Assembly: GCF_042665195.1 (NCBI RefSeq)
Contig: NZ_JBHTBW010000015.1
Coordinates: forward strand, 52,564-116,563
Origin: Laceyella putida
GTDB taxonomy: Bacteria; Bacillota; Bacilli; Thermoactinomycetales; Thermoactinomycetaceae
Direction of reading: 5' to 3'
DNA: 64,000 bases
Below, one piece after another: positions 27,626-36,102 of the stretch. Below the pieces are notes generated by a model. The model ran no database searches, had not been told where the DNA came from, and was given only the letters and a program-made list of their open reading frames with translations. A program made the position numbers and the translations under genes. How positions within the stretch are numbered: the first letter of the stretch is position 1; every line of letters begins with the position of its first letter.

Positions 27626-27654
27626 GAAAAATGCCCCCAACTGAAAGGAGGCAA
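27626..27654 (-). terminator. Terminator of metC, separated from the gene by an insertion
   Basis: Minus-strand TGCCTCC-TTTCAGTT-GGGGGCA followed by TTTTTCTTTTT. It lies 295 nt after the metC stop. The 5' half of the same stem (27891-27906) is duplicated on the near side of a repeat element, so the element split metC from its terminator. Confidence 0.7.
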
Positions 27655-27906
27655 TCGACAGGCTAACTAAGTGGCCCCGGAGTCGATTTTTGAGTCTTCG
27701 TTCCTTGGTCGCTTATCGGTAAGTAACTCCGTCGCCGAACTTTGGCGCTGCAACAACCACTTTCGTTGTCGCTATCGCTCCGTTGCCCGCTTTCTTCCTT
27801 CGTTCGGCACTCCGCTTGATTAACAGCTCCCAGTCACTTCGCTTTCAAAAATCTTACTCCTTTTGGGTTTATCATGATCTTGCATGTCCTCAACTGAAAG
27901 GAGGCA
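27638..27906 (+). repeat. MITE-like intergenic repeat, copy A, with flanking direct repeats
   Basis: An element of about 237 bp (27654-27890) is bounded by identical 16-bp sequences CAACTGAAAGGAGGCA at 27638-27653 and 27891-27906. It starts AAGTGGCCCCGGAGTCG and ends CAAAAATCTTACTCC, as do copies at 57.1 and 59.4 kb. It has no open frame of note. It fills the metC-dcd spacer. Confidence 0.8.
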
Positions 27907-27948
27907 TCCGTCTGCTCATTTTGTCTATGTAGGCCATCGATCCGCATT

Positions 27949-29109
27949 TTATTTGCCCACGGCAATCGTTAAGCGAGATTCGAGCGCCTGCGCCAAATCT
28001 TCAATCAAATCGTCGGCGCTTTCCAAACCGACCGACAGGCGCAACAACCCGTCAGTGATTCCATGCTTTTGCCGAACTTCTGGCGGCATGGAAGCGTGGG
28101 ACATCAGCGCGGGATAAGATAAGATGCTTTCAACTGCGCCCAGGCTGACCGCCACGATCGGCAACTTGACATGATCCAACAGCTGGCGCACCCGTTCTTT
28201 GCTGCCCAGGTCAAAAGATAGGACCGCTCCGTGCCCGCTGGCTTGCGCATCTTGCAAATAGTGGCCTTCATGGGACGGCAACCCGGTGTAGTACACCCGC
28301 TCCACACCCGGATGCTGTTGCAGCCACAAGGCGACTTTTTCCGCGCTTCGCGTAGACAACTCCATCCGCGCTTTCAGCGTTTTGATCCCTCTCAGCACCA
28401 ACCAGGCATCATGCACACCCAGAATCGCCCCGAATGAGTTTTGCAACAATGACAATTCTTCTGCCAAGTCTTCATCTTTGACCACAACCAATCCCGCGAT
28501 CACATCGCTGTGCCCCGCAATGAATTTCGTCGCGCTATGGATGACGATATCCACACCCAAACTGAACGGGCGTTGGAAATACGGGGTAAGGAAGGTGTTG
28601 TCCACAATCGTGCGGAAACCATGCGCTTGGGCGATGTTGACAATCCCTCTGATGTCCGTCACCTTGAGCAACGGATTGGATGGCGTCTCGATATAGATCG
28701 CTTTGGTATGGGGCTGGATGGCCTGAACCACTTGTTCCAGATCCGTTGTGTCCACAAAGCTCGTTTCAATGCCCATCCGCTCAAACACCTTGGTCAGCAC
28801 GCGGTAGGTGCCGCCGTACACGTCTTGGGAGACAATCAGGTGGTCACCGCGCGAGAAGAGAAGAAAAACCGTTGAGATGGCCGCCATGCCAGAGGCGAAA
28901 GCAAAGCCTTTACACCCTCCTTCCAGCTGGGCGATGGTCTCTTCGAGCGCTTTGCGGGTGGGATTGCCCGAACGGGCGTAATCAAATTCTCCCGGTTGAT
29001 CGATCGAAAATTGATGAAAGGTCGACGCTTGGTACATAGGGATGCTGGCCGCTCCCGTATATGGATCAATCTCATTTCCATTGTGCAACAGTTTGGTTTC
29101 AAATCTCAT
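27949..29109 (-). CDS. metC: Cystathionine beta-lyase (MetC-type, PLP-dependent)
   Basis: Cleaves cystathionine to homocysteine, pyruvate and ammonia. The 386 residues belong to the Cys/Met PLP family: YQASTFHQFSID, DYARSGNPTRKALEE, FASGMAAIST, DNTFLTPYFQRPF and the PLP lysine in HSATKFIAGHSD. Choice between beta-lyase, gamma-lyase and synthase is by context, since it follows metI as metC does in Bacillus; confidence in the exact reaction is lower than in the family. Transcription probably comes from the SAM-I-controlled metI promoter through a spacer holding two short repeats. Confidence 0.85.
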   Translation of the reverse strand: MRFETKLLHNGNEIDPYTGAASIPMYQASTFHQFSIDQPGEFDYARSGNPTRKALEETIAQLEGGCKGFAFASGMAAISTVFLLFSRGDHLIVSQDVYGGTYRVLTKVFERMGIETSFVDTTDLEQVVQAIQPHTKAIYIETPSNPLLKVTDIRGIVNIAQAHGFRTIVDNTFLTPYFQRPFSLGVDIVIHSATKFIAGHSDVIAGLVVVKDEDLAEELSLLQNSFGAILGVHDAWLVLRGIKTLKARMELSTRSAEKVALWLQQHPGVERVYYTGLPSHEGHYLQDAQASGHGAVLSFDLGSKERVRQLLDHVKLPIVAVSLGAVESILSYPALMSHASMPPEVRQKHGITDGLLRLSVGLESADDLIEDLAQALESRLTIAVGK

Positions 29110-29133
29110 CTCATCCTCATCCTTTCATATAAG

Positions 29134-29191
29134 TCCTTCTTAGCGAGCGTAATTTGCGAGGTTAGAAGGACTATACTCCGCTTGGCAGAGT
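29134..29191 (-). repeat. Short two-hairpin repeat, copy 1
   Basis: TCCTTCT (29134-29140) pairs with AGAAGGA (29164-29170) around TAGCGAGCG. A second hairpin ACTCCGC-TTG-GCAGAGT, with one mismatch, follows at 29175-29191. Related copies lie at 29202, 43195 and 54076. Confidence 0.65.
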
Positions 29192-29201
29192 TTCCTCTCC
29201 T

Positions 29202-29245
29202 CTTCTTAACGAGCGTATTTGCGGGGTTGACGGAGTTTCCTCTCC
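29202..29245 (-). repeat. Short two-hairpin repeat, copy 2 (truncated, tandem)
   Basis: CTTCTTAACGAGCGTATTTG followed by CGGAGTTTCCTCTCC repeats the beginning and end of copy 1 without its middle, in tandem with it. Confidence 0.6.
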
Positions 29246-29267
29246 TCTTTTAGGCGACTCCGCCCAA

Positions 29268-30404
29268 TCACCCCACTTGTGCCAATGCTTGCGCCAAATC
29301 GGCAATCAAGTCTTCTCCATGTTCAATTCCCACGGACAAACGCAACAATCGGTCACATACGCCCACTTTCTCCCTGATCTCGACCGGAATATCGGCATGG
29401 GTTTGCGTCGCCGGATAAGTGATCAAACTCTCCACTCCACCAAGACTTTCGGCAAAAGTGATAATCTTCAAAGAGTTGAGAACTGGTTGCACCCACTCTT
29501 TTCGTTTCAAGCGGAATGACAACATACCACCATAACCATCCGCTTGCGCATCAAGCAAGGTTTTGCTCCGCACATCCAATGCCGGATAAAACACAGTTTC
29601 AATGGCGGGATGGTTATGCAAAAACGCCGCAATCGCCTGCGCGTTGGCTTGATGTTGCCTCATGCGAAGCGCCAGGGTTTTCATCCCCCTCATCAACAAC
29701 CAACAGTCCAAGGGTCCCAAGACCGCGCCAATCGCCTTTTGCAAAAAGGCAACCTGCTCCGTAAGCGCTTCGCCTTTGGTTACGATCAAGCCCGCCAAAA
29801 CGTCGTTATGCCCGCCCAAATACTTGGTCGCGCTATGAAACACGATATCGGCGCCCAAGGTAAGGGGTCGTTGCAAAAAAGGCGTCATAAACGTGTTGTC
29901 AACAATGGTTAATAACCCGTGGGCCTTGGCCAGCTTGCATACCGCCTCAATATCCGTCACGCACATCAGCGGATTGGTTGGCGATTCTATGAAAATCGCT
30001 TTGGTATTCGGCTGAATGGCCCGCCGAATGTCCTCTAACTCACGCAAATCCACATAAGTGAAGGAACACCCGTACCGTGTCATCACTTTTTCAAACAAGC
30101 GATACGTCCCGCCATAAAGATCGAAGGAAACGATCAAATGGTCGCCTTGACCAAACAGTCCCATCAAGGTGTGAATCGCCGCCATCCCCGAACTGCAGGC
30201 AAACCCACCATCGCCTTCTTCCAATTGGGCCACGCTTTCCTCCAAGACTTCCCTTGTCGGGTTGGAAGCACGTGCATAATCATACCCCGTGCTTACGCCA
30301 TCAACATGTTCATAGGCCGTCGAAAAATAAATAGGAAAGTTCACCGCTCCTGTTTTTCGTTCCCTTTTGTTTCCCATTTGCGCCAACTTTGTTTCTATTC
30401 TCAT
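29268..30404 (-). CDS. metI: Cystathionine gamma-synthase/O-acetylhomoserine-type MetI
   Basis: Joins cysteine (or sulfide) to activated homoserine. The 378-residue PLP enzyme has YDYARASNPTREVLEE, ACSSGMAAIH, DNTFMTPFLQRPL and the PLP lysine in HSATKYLGGHND. It is a paralogue of the downstream metC. First gene of the metI-metC operon, preceded by a SAM-I riboswitch and a consensus promoter, so it should be off when S-adenosylmethionine is plentiful. Confidence 0.88.
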   Translation of the reverse strand: MRIETKLAQMGNKRERKTGAVNFPIYFSTAYEHVDGVSTGYDYARASNPTREVLEESVAQLEEGDGGFACSSGMAAIHTLMGLFGQGDHLIVSFDLYGGTYRLFEKVMTRYGCSFTYVDLRELEDIRRAIQPNTKAIFIESPTNPLMCVTDIEAVCKLAKAHGLLTIVDNTFMTPFLQRPLTLGADIVFHSATKYLGGHNDVLAGLIVTKGEALTEQVAFLQKAIGAVLGPLDCWLLMRGMKTLALRMRQHQANAQAIAAFLHNHPAIETVFYPALDVRSKTLLDAQADGYGGMLSFRLKRKEWVQPVLNSLKIITFAESLGGVESLITYPATQTHADIPVEIREKVGVCDRLLRLSVGIEHGEDLIADLAQALAQVG

Positions 30405-30437
30405 CGGTGCTTCCTCCCCTGTATGGCAATCTTAAAT

Positions 30438-30602
30438 AAAAAACCTCTTCTCGATAAGAGAAGAGGTTCTTCTGGCTGAGCGACCATCTTCTCTTATCTC
30501 TCAGAACTTCCGTTCTGCAGGAATTGGCACCTTCCGGTGAAACATGCTCACCGAGGTTGCCGGGCTTCATCGGGCCAGTCCCTCCACCGCTCTTGATAAG
30601 AG
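30438..30602 (-). promoter_or_regulatory. SAM-I (S-box) riboswitch of metI-metC
   Basis: The aptamer (30491-30602) contains CTCTTATCAAGAGCGGTGGA, GGGACTGGCCCGATGAAGCC, CGGCAACC, AAGGTGCCAATTCCTGC and the closing GAGAGATAAGAG. The expression platform ends in a terminator AACCTCTTCTC/GAGAAGAGGTT plus T-run (30438-30468) whose 5' arm can pair with the P1 strand. This is a classical terminate-on-SAM design. Confidence 0.96.
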
Positions 30603-30654
30603 AATAAATATTCATATTTTCACGATTCCATTGTTTTTCAGCAATCTTAAGTTG

Positions 30655-30683
30655 ATTATACCTACTCATTTTCTATTCGTCAA
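30655..30683 (-). promoter_or_regulatory. Sigma-A promoter of metI-metC
   Basis: TTGACG (30678-30683), 17 nt, TATAAT (30655-30660), about 50 nt upstream of the riboswitch. Confidence 0.85.
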
Positions 30684-30790
30684 GCGTGTTATTTATACGG
30701 GTAAGTGAAATAGTATACATTTCATTGATTTCGCTCTCTTTATTCCCTAAAATGAGGTTGATTGGCAAATTAAAAGGGGGTTCACCATCC

Positions 30791-31984
30791 ATGTCTAAAA
30801 ACAAAGCATTGATCGAGCTTACGGATAAATTTGGAGCGAAGAACTATCATCCACTGCCGATCGTGATTTCCAAAGCGGAGGGAGTATGGGTGGAAGATGC
30901 GGATGGCAATCGTTACATGGATATGTTAAGCGCTTACTCCGCACTCAACCACGGTCACCGTCATCCGCGCCTCATTCAAGCCCTGAAGGATCAAGCGGAT
31001 AAAGTCACGCTCACTTCCCGCGCCTTCCACAATGATCAATTGGGAGCGTTCTATGAAAAAGTGGCAGAACTGACCGGCAAAGAAATGGTCCTCCCGATGA
31101 ACACTGGCGCGGAAGCGGTTGAAACAGCCATTAAAGCGGCGCGCCGCTGGGCATACAATGTGAAAAAGATCGCTGACAACCAAGCGGAAATCATCGTATG
31201 TGAAGACAACTTCCACGGACGCACCATCACCGCCGTCTCCCTGTCTTCCAACGATGAATACAAGCGTGGTTTCGGTCCTCTCACCCCAGGGTTTAAAGTG
31301 ATTCCTTATGGCGATCTGGAAGCGCTTAAAGCAGCGATCACCCCAAACACGGCCGCCTTCATGTTGGAGCCGATCCAAGGGGAAGCAGGCGTGATTGTCC
31401 CTCCAGAAGGTTTCTTGAGCGAAGCGCGTGAAATCTGTCGGGAGAACAATGTCCTCTTTATCGCCGATGAGATCCAAACCGGCTTCGGACGGACGGGACA
31501 ACTCTTCGCCTGTGATTGGGAAGGCGTGAAGCCTGACATGTATATCATGGGTAAAGCTCTGGGTGGCGGAGTCATGCCTATTTCCGCTGTCGCCGCCGAC
31601 AAAGAAATCATGGGTGTTTTTGAACCGGGTTCGCACGGCTCCACCTTTGGCGGTAACCCGCTCGCTTGCGCCGTGGCCATTGCCGCATTGGATGTGTTGT
31701 TAGAAGAAGAGCTCCCGACCCGTTCCCGCGAATTGGGCGAGTACTTTATCAACGAGCTGCGCAAAATAGAGAACCCCATCATCAAAGAAGTGCGCGGAAA
31801 AGGCCTCTTCATCGGCATGGAATTGCATGAAGCGGCGCGTCCATACTGTGAAGCCCTGATGCAAGAAGGACTTCTCTGCAAAGAAACGCATGACAACACG
31901 ATCCGCTTTGCGCCACCACTCACCATCACGCAAGCAGAATTGGATCTCGCATTGGAAAAAGTGCGCAAAATCATTGCAAAATAA
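30791..31984 (+). CDS. rocD: Ornithine aminotransferase
   Basis: Converts ornithine and 2-oxoglutarate to glutamate semialdehyde and glutamate. From ATG 30791 (AAAAGGGGG upstream) it has 397 residues. Class III aminotransferase signatures are MNTGAEAVETAIKAARRW, CEDNFHGRTI, LFIADEIQTGFGRTG and the PLP lysine in YIMGKALGGGVMPISAV. No other arginine catabolism genes are adjacent. I see no clear terminator between it and the convergent comEA. Confidence 0.93.
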   Translation: MSKNKALIELTDKFGAKNYHPLPIVISKAEGVWVEDADGNRYMDMLSAYSALNHGHRHPRLIQALKDQADKVTLTSRAFHNDQLGAFYEKVAELTGKEMVLPMNTGAEAVETAIKAARRWAYNVKKIADNQAEIIVCEDNFHGRTITAVSLSSNDEYKRGFGPLTPGFKVIPYGDLEALKAAITPNTAAFMLEPIQGEAGVIVPPEGFLSEAREICRENNVLFIADEIQTGFGRTGQLFACDWEGVKPDMYIMGKALGGGVMPISAVAADKEIMGVFEPGSHGSTFGGNPLACAVAIAALDVLLEEELPTRSRELGEYFINELRKIENPIIKEVRGKGLFIGMELHEAARPYCEALMQEGLLCKETHDNTIRFAPPLTITQAELDLALEKVRKIIAK

Positions 31985-32090
31985 GCCTGTCCCACTTTAT
32001 TCATGCGGATCTTGAAAGAAATGGGAGCGCTTGATGAAAAACAGTTCATCGACCTGCACTTGGCGACTCAGGATAACCTGGGTCGCTTTT

Positions 32091-32729
32091 TCAATTCAGC
32101 ACGATTTGCTCACGAAACTTCTCCACCGTCTTCTCGCCAATGCCAGGAACTTGCGCGATCTCCTCCACCGACCGGAACGGACCATGTTCCTCACGATAGC
32201 GAACAATGGCCTCCGCTTTGCTTGGCCCGATCCCATTTAACTGGTCCAATTCTTCCGCGGTCGCCGTATTCACATTGATTTTCCCGCCGGACGTCTCTGA
32301 TGCGGCTACACCCCCTCCGGGAAATGATGCCGGTTCCTCCCCTTGTTTCGGGATATACAACACCATCCCATCTCGAAGCGGCTCCGCCAAATTCACCTTG
32401 CTCAAGTCCGCCTCCTCTCTCGCTCCACCCGCGCGCTTAAGCGCCTCATAAACCCTCGCCTCTCCGGCAAAATGATAAATTCCCGGCTTATGCACCGCTC
32501 CCTTCACATCAATGATCACTTCTTGCTTGTCGATTTCTGGCTGTTTGTCCACTTCCGTTGCCGGCGTCTTCTCCGATGGCGCATTCGCTTGAGCCTGATA
32601 TTCCATCCATCCCGCTTCTTCCGGCCGATCCTCCTGTCCAAACAGCCAGACCGTCCCACCCACCAGCAACACTCCGCCCAGAGCCAAAGCCAACCATTTC
32701 TCCCTGGGCGTCCAACCCCAATGCACCAT
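32091..32729 (-). CDS. comEA: DNA receptor ComEA
   Basis: Binds incoming DNA at the cell surface during transformation. The 212 residues have an N-terminal membrane anchor (LALALGGVLLVGGTVWLF, about residues 13-30), an acidic linker, an SLBB domain (IIDVKGAVHKPGIYHF, GMVLYIPKQ) and a C-terminal double helix-hairpin-helix (KINVNTATAEELDQLNGIGP, VPGIGEKTVEKFREQI). Here it is separate from comEC and followed by no other com gene. Confidence 0.94.
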   Translation of the reverse strand: MVHWGWTPREKWLALALGGVLLVGGTVWLFGQEDRPEEAGWMEYQAQANAPSEKTPATEVDKQPEIDKQEVIIDVKGAVHKPGIYHFAGEARVYEALKRAGGAREEADLSKVNLAEPLRDGMVLYIPKQGEEPASFPGGGVAASETSGGKINVNTATAEELDQLNGIGPSKAEAIVRYREEHGPFRSVEEIAQVPGIGEKTVEKFREQIVLN

Positions 32730-32884
32730 GAAACCTCACACTCCGACATGATTTTCCAATTAATACCACTATACCTTTTCTCCCCCCATTCAAACAAGAG
32801 GAAATTCAATTTCTTCGACAAACCTGTTGCATGATTGCGGTTAACGCCTATTGTTCACTCGTCGGTAGTCCAGGGTCAGAAAAC

Positions 32885-32919
32885 AAAAAGGCTCCACCCC
32901 TGTACCTGGGGTAGAGCCT
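32885..32919 (-). terminator. Terminator of leuS
   Basis: Minus-strand GGCTCTACCCC-AGGTAC-AGGGGTGGAGCC followed by TTTTTG. Confidence 0.88.
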
Positions 32920-32936
32920 TCCTCCGGCAAACCCGA

Positions 32937-35402
32937 TCAGTTCGCCACGATATTCACCAGTTTACCCGGCACCACAATCACCTTGCGCACCGTTTTTCCT
33001 TCAATCAGCGCCTGAATGCGCTCTGTTGCCAACGCTTGTTTCTCCACTTCCTCACGGGTGGCTTGGGTGGCGACAACCAATTTATCTCTGACTTTCCCAT
33101 TGATCTGCACCGCTATTTCCACTTCATCCAACACCAACGCTTGCTCATCATGGACAGGCCAGCTGACGCGATGCACGCTGCCTTCTTTCCCCATCCATTG
33201 CCACAGTTCTTCCGTCACGTGTGGCACAAACGGCGCCAGCAAGACAACCAGGGTTTCCAGCGCTTCCTTCAACACGGCGCGATCCGCATGCTCTGGATAA
33301 CTGTACAACCCATTGACCAATTCCATGATCGCGCTGATGGCCGTGTTAAAGTGGCTGCGTTCCCCGATTTCGCCCGTTACCTTTTTGATGGTCTGATGCA
33401 GCAGGCGACGCAACTCTTTCGCTTCTCCGCTCAATTCTCCACCTGGCGCGATGTCTTGCGTGAACAACGCTTCATGCTGGGCGATCAGCCGCCATACGCG
33501 GTTGATGAATCGATAGCTGCCTTCGACCCCCGCATCGCTCCATTCCAAATCGCGGTCCGGCGGTGCCGCAAACAAGATGAAGAGCCGCGCCGTATCCGCG
33601 CCGTACTTTTCAATGATCTCCAACGGGCTCACCACATTGCCTTTGGACTTCGACATCTTGAAGCCGTCTTTCAAGACCATCCCTTGTGTCAACAAGCTTT
33701 TGAATGGCTCATCCACATGAACCAATCCCGCATCATACAAGACTTTGGTAAAGAAGCGGGAATAGAGCAAATGCAGAACCGCGTGTTCAATCCCGCCGAT
33801 GTACTCATCCACAGGCAACCATTTCGCCGCTTTTTCCGGCGAGAAAGGCATGTTCTCATTCTTCGCATCGGTATAGCGCATAAAGTACCATGAAGAATCA
33901 ACAAACGTATCCATGGTATCCGTTTCACGGCGCGCCGGTTTGCCACAGCTGGGGCACGTGGTATGCACAAATGTATCCGAAGTGGTCAACGGATTGCGTT
34001 TCCCGTCAAACACCACATCTTCCGGCAAAATGACGGGCAACTGCTCTTTGGGAACCGGAACAGTGCCGCACGCATCACAATAAATGATCGGGATCGGCGT
34101 ACCCCAATACCGTTGGCGGGAGATGAGCCAGTCACGCAACCGGTAGGTCGTCGTCCAACCGCCTTGGTTCCGCTCTTCCAAGTGCTGGGCGATCGCCTTT
34201 AACGCTTGCCGGTTTGGCATACCGTCAAATTCCCCCGAGCCGACCAACACCCCGTCTTCGGTAAAAGCTTCCGCCAATGGCTCAGCCAGCGCTTCACCTT
34301 CCACCGGTTGAATCACGGTCTTGATCGGCAACGCGTATTTGGTCGCAAACTGGAAGTCCCTCTCATCATGCGCCGGCACTCCCATCACTGCACCAGTGCC
34401 ATAATCCAGCAATACATAATTGGCCACCCAGATGGGCACCTTTTCTCCCGTAAGCGGATGTTTCGCATAGGCTCCGGTAAAGAGGCCCACTTTTTCCGCC
34501 TCCGTGGATGTCCGTTCGATTTCGGACTGTTTTTTCATCTGCTCGATAAAGGCGAGCACGTCCGCTTCGGTCTCCTTGCCTTTCACGAGGCGCGGCACCA
34601 AGGGATGCTCAGGCGCCAACACCATGTAAGTCACCCCGAACAAGGTGTCGGGACGGGTGGTAAAGACTGTCACTCGCTCGTCCCCGCATTCGGGAATGGT
34701 GAAGGTCACATGCGATCCTTCACTTTTGCCAATCCAGTTGCGTTGCATCGCCCGCACCCTGTCGGGCCAATCAGGCAAGCGGTCCAAACCTTCCAGCAGG
34801 CGTTCCGCATAATCCGTAATGCGCAGGAACCATTGCTCCAGCTCTTTTTTGGTCACTTCCGAATCACAGCGCCAGCACTTGCCGTCTTCCACCTGTTCAT
34901 TGGCGAGTACCGTATTGCAGTCCGGACACCAGTTGACAGACGCTTTTTTGCGGTAAGCCAACCCGCGTTCATAGAACAGCAAGAACAGCCATTGGTTAAA
35001 TTTATAGTAATCGGGCAAGCAAGTGCCCAAGTAACGCTCCCAATCATAGGAAGCGCCGATCAAAGCTTGTTCTTTGCGGATTCGCTCCATATTGGACAAT
35101 GTCCACTCGCGCGGATTGACGCCCCGGTTGATCGCCGCGTTTTCCGCAGGCAGGCCAAACGCATCCGCCCCCATCGGGTGCAATACGCGATAACCGTTCA
35201 TGCGGCGGAAACGCGCCACCACATCACCAATGGAATAAACGCGCATATGCCCCATATGCAACCCTTCTCCGGAGGGATAAGGGAATTGCTCCAACGCGTA
35301 ATATTTGGGTTTACTCTCATCTTCATCCGTCTGGTACAGGTTGGCTTCCTGCCACCTCCGCTGCCATTTGCTCTCGATTTCTTTTGGCGAATACTCTCTC
35401 AT
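32937..35402 (-). CDS. leuS: Leucine-tRNA ligase
   Basis: Charges tRNA-Leu and edits mischarged tRNA. The 821 residues show the HIGH motif in FPYPSGEGLHMGHMRVYSIG, zinc-domain cysteines (WCPDCNTVLAN, CWRC), the CP1 editing domain (TTRPDTLFGVTYMV, GVPAHDERD) and KMSKSKGN near residue 580. Slightly longer than the Bacillus enzyme. Expression is read by an upstream T-box. Two long plus-strand open frames inside it are shadows. Confidence 0.97.
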   Translation of the reverse strand: MREYSPKEIESKWQRRWQEANLYQTDEDESKPKYYALEQFPYPSGEGLHMGHMRVYSIGDVVARFRRMNGYRVLHPMGADAFGLPAENAAINRGVNPREWTLSNMERIRKEQALIGASYDWERYLGTCLPDYYKFNQWLFLLFYERGLAYRKKASVNWCPDCNTVLANEQVEDGKCWRCDSEVTKKELEQWFLRITDYAERLLEGLDRLPDWPDRVRAMQRNWIGKSEGSHVTFTIPECGDERVTVFTTRPDTLFGVTYMVLAPEHPLVPRLVKGKETEADVLAFIEQMKKQSEIERTSTEAEKVGLFTGAYAKHPLTGEKVPIWVANYVLLDYGTGAVMGVPAHDERDFQFATKYALPIKTVIQPVEGEALAEPLAEAFTEDGVLVGSGEFDGMPNRQALKAIAQHLEERNQGGWTTTYRLRDWLISRQRYWGTPIPIIYCDACGTVPVPKEQLPVILPEDVVFDGKRNPLTTSDTFVHTTCPSCGKPARRETDTMDTFVDSSWYFMRYTDAKNENMPFSPEKAAKWLPVDEYIGGIEHAVLHLLYSRFFTKVLYDAGLVHVDEPFKSLLTQGMVLKDGFKMSKSKGNVVSPLEIIEKYGADTARLFILFAAPPDRDLEWSDAGVEGSYRFINRVWRLIAQHEALFTQDIAPGGELSGEAKELRRLLHQTIKKVTGEIGERSHFNTAISAIMELVNGLYSYPEHADRAVLKEALETLVVLLAPFVPHVTEELWQWMGKEGSVHRVSWPVHDEQALVLDEVEIAVQINGKVRDKLVVATQATREEVEKQALATERIQALIEGKTVRKVIVVPGKLVNIVAN

Positions 35403-35430
35403 GACACTTACGCTCCTGTCCTAAAAAATA

Positions 35431-35690
35431 TAAAACCTCCCGCCCCTAGACTTAGCTAGGGACGGGAGGTTGGATTTAACAATTCCCGCGGTACCACCCT
35501 AATTAGTACCAAATGAAGTACTCACTCAAAATCCGCTAACGGGGATGAACCGCCAAAGGGTACTAAACATCCGCGTTCCCCTTCGGAGCGATAAGACGAG
35601 TTCATCTACTGTCTCAGGTTGACTCGCACCGACCGTCAACTCTCTGGACTGAGCCACGTAAACTACTACTCCTTATCATTGCCGTAAAAA
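35431..35690 (-). promoter_or_regulatory. Leucine T-box riboswitch for leuS
   Basis: The minus-strand leader contains AGAGAGTTGACGGTCGGTGC and GCGAGTCAACC in Stem I, a likely specifier CTC (35598-35600) in GATGAACTCGTC, the T-box TGGTACCGCG (35487-35496) and a strong terminator (AACCTCCCGTCCC/GGGGCGGGAGGTT, 35432-35474). The competing antiterminator uses the T-box bases. Confidence 0.94.
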
Positions 35691-35706
35691 CCTTGTGTTT
35701 TCTCTA

Positions 35707-35736
35707 ATTATATGCAAATGGGAAAATCAGTGTCAA
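35707..35736 (-). promoter_or_regulatory. Sigma-A promoter of leuS
   Basis: Perfect TTGACA (35731-35736) and TATAAT (35707-35712) separated by 18 nt. It starts the T-box leader and lies 25 nt after the rsfS stop. Confidence 0.88.
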
Positions 35737-35760
35737 CGCATTATGGCAAATTTATCTCCA

Positions 35761-36102
35761 CTATTGAACCTGCACTTGCTGAGCGTCGCCCCATAAGCGT
35801 TCCAGGCCATAAAATTCACGCTCATCTTTGTGGAAAACATGCACGACCACATCCCCGAGGTCAATGAGAACCCAGCGAGCATCCTGGTATCCTTCGATCC
35901 CTTTAAGTGGTAGGTTGAGTTCGGCGACTTTCTCTTTGATGCCATTGACAATCGCTTGCACCTGCGTCTGCGAATTTCCGTGGCAGACAACAAAGTAATC
36001 GGCAAACACCGATAACCCACGAATATCAAGGACCGTCACATCTTGGGCTTTTTTCTCCTCGGCAGCGGTGGCCGCCAATTGCGCGATTTCCACTACGTTC
36101 AA
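35761..36102 (-). CDS. rsfS: Ribosomal silencing factor RsfS
   Basis: Binds ribosomal protein L14 and blocks subunit joining in starvation. The 113 residues show DIRGLSVFADYFVVCHGNS, WVLIDLGDVVVHVF and EFYGLERLWGDA. The start is TTG at 36102 with GGGAGGA, overlapping the yqeK stop as TTGA. In Bacillus a methyltransferase gene (yqeM) follows; here leuS follows instead. Confidence 0.95.
   Translation of the reverse strand: MNVVEIAQLAATAAEEKKAQDVTVLDIRGLSVFADYFVVCHGNSQTQVQAIVNGIKEKVAELNLPLKGIEGYQDARWVLIDLGDVVVHVFHKDEREFYGLERLWGDAQQVQVQ

Noticed and set aside
27949..30404. metC and metI as a recent tandem duplication
   Set aside because: The two proteins share only family motifs and differ throughout; this is the ordinary metI-metC pair.
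32003..32090. Plus-strand stretch of 29 codons after rocD that looks protein-like (LKEMGALDEKQFIDLHLATQ)
   Set aside because: It has no ribosome site and runs into the antisense of comEA at once. Possibly a gene remnant, but too short to support.
32835..35459. Two long plus-strand frames (352 and 417 codons) opposite leuS
   Set aside because: Antisense shadows of leuS with His/Gln/Arg-rich composition and no recognisable domain.
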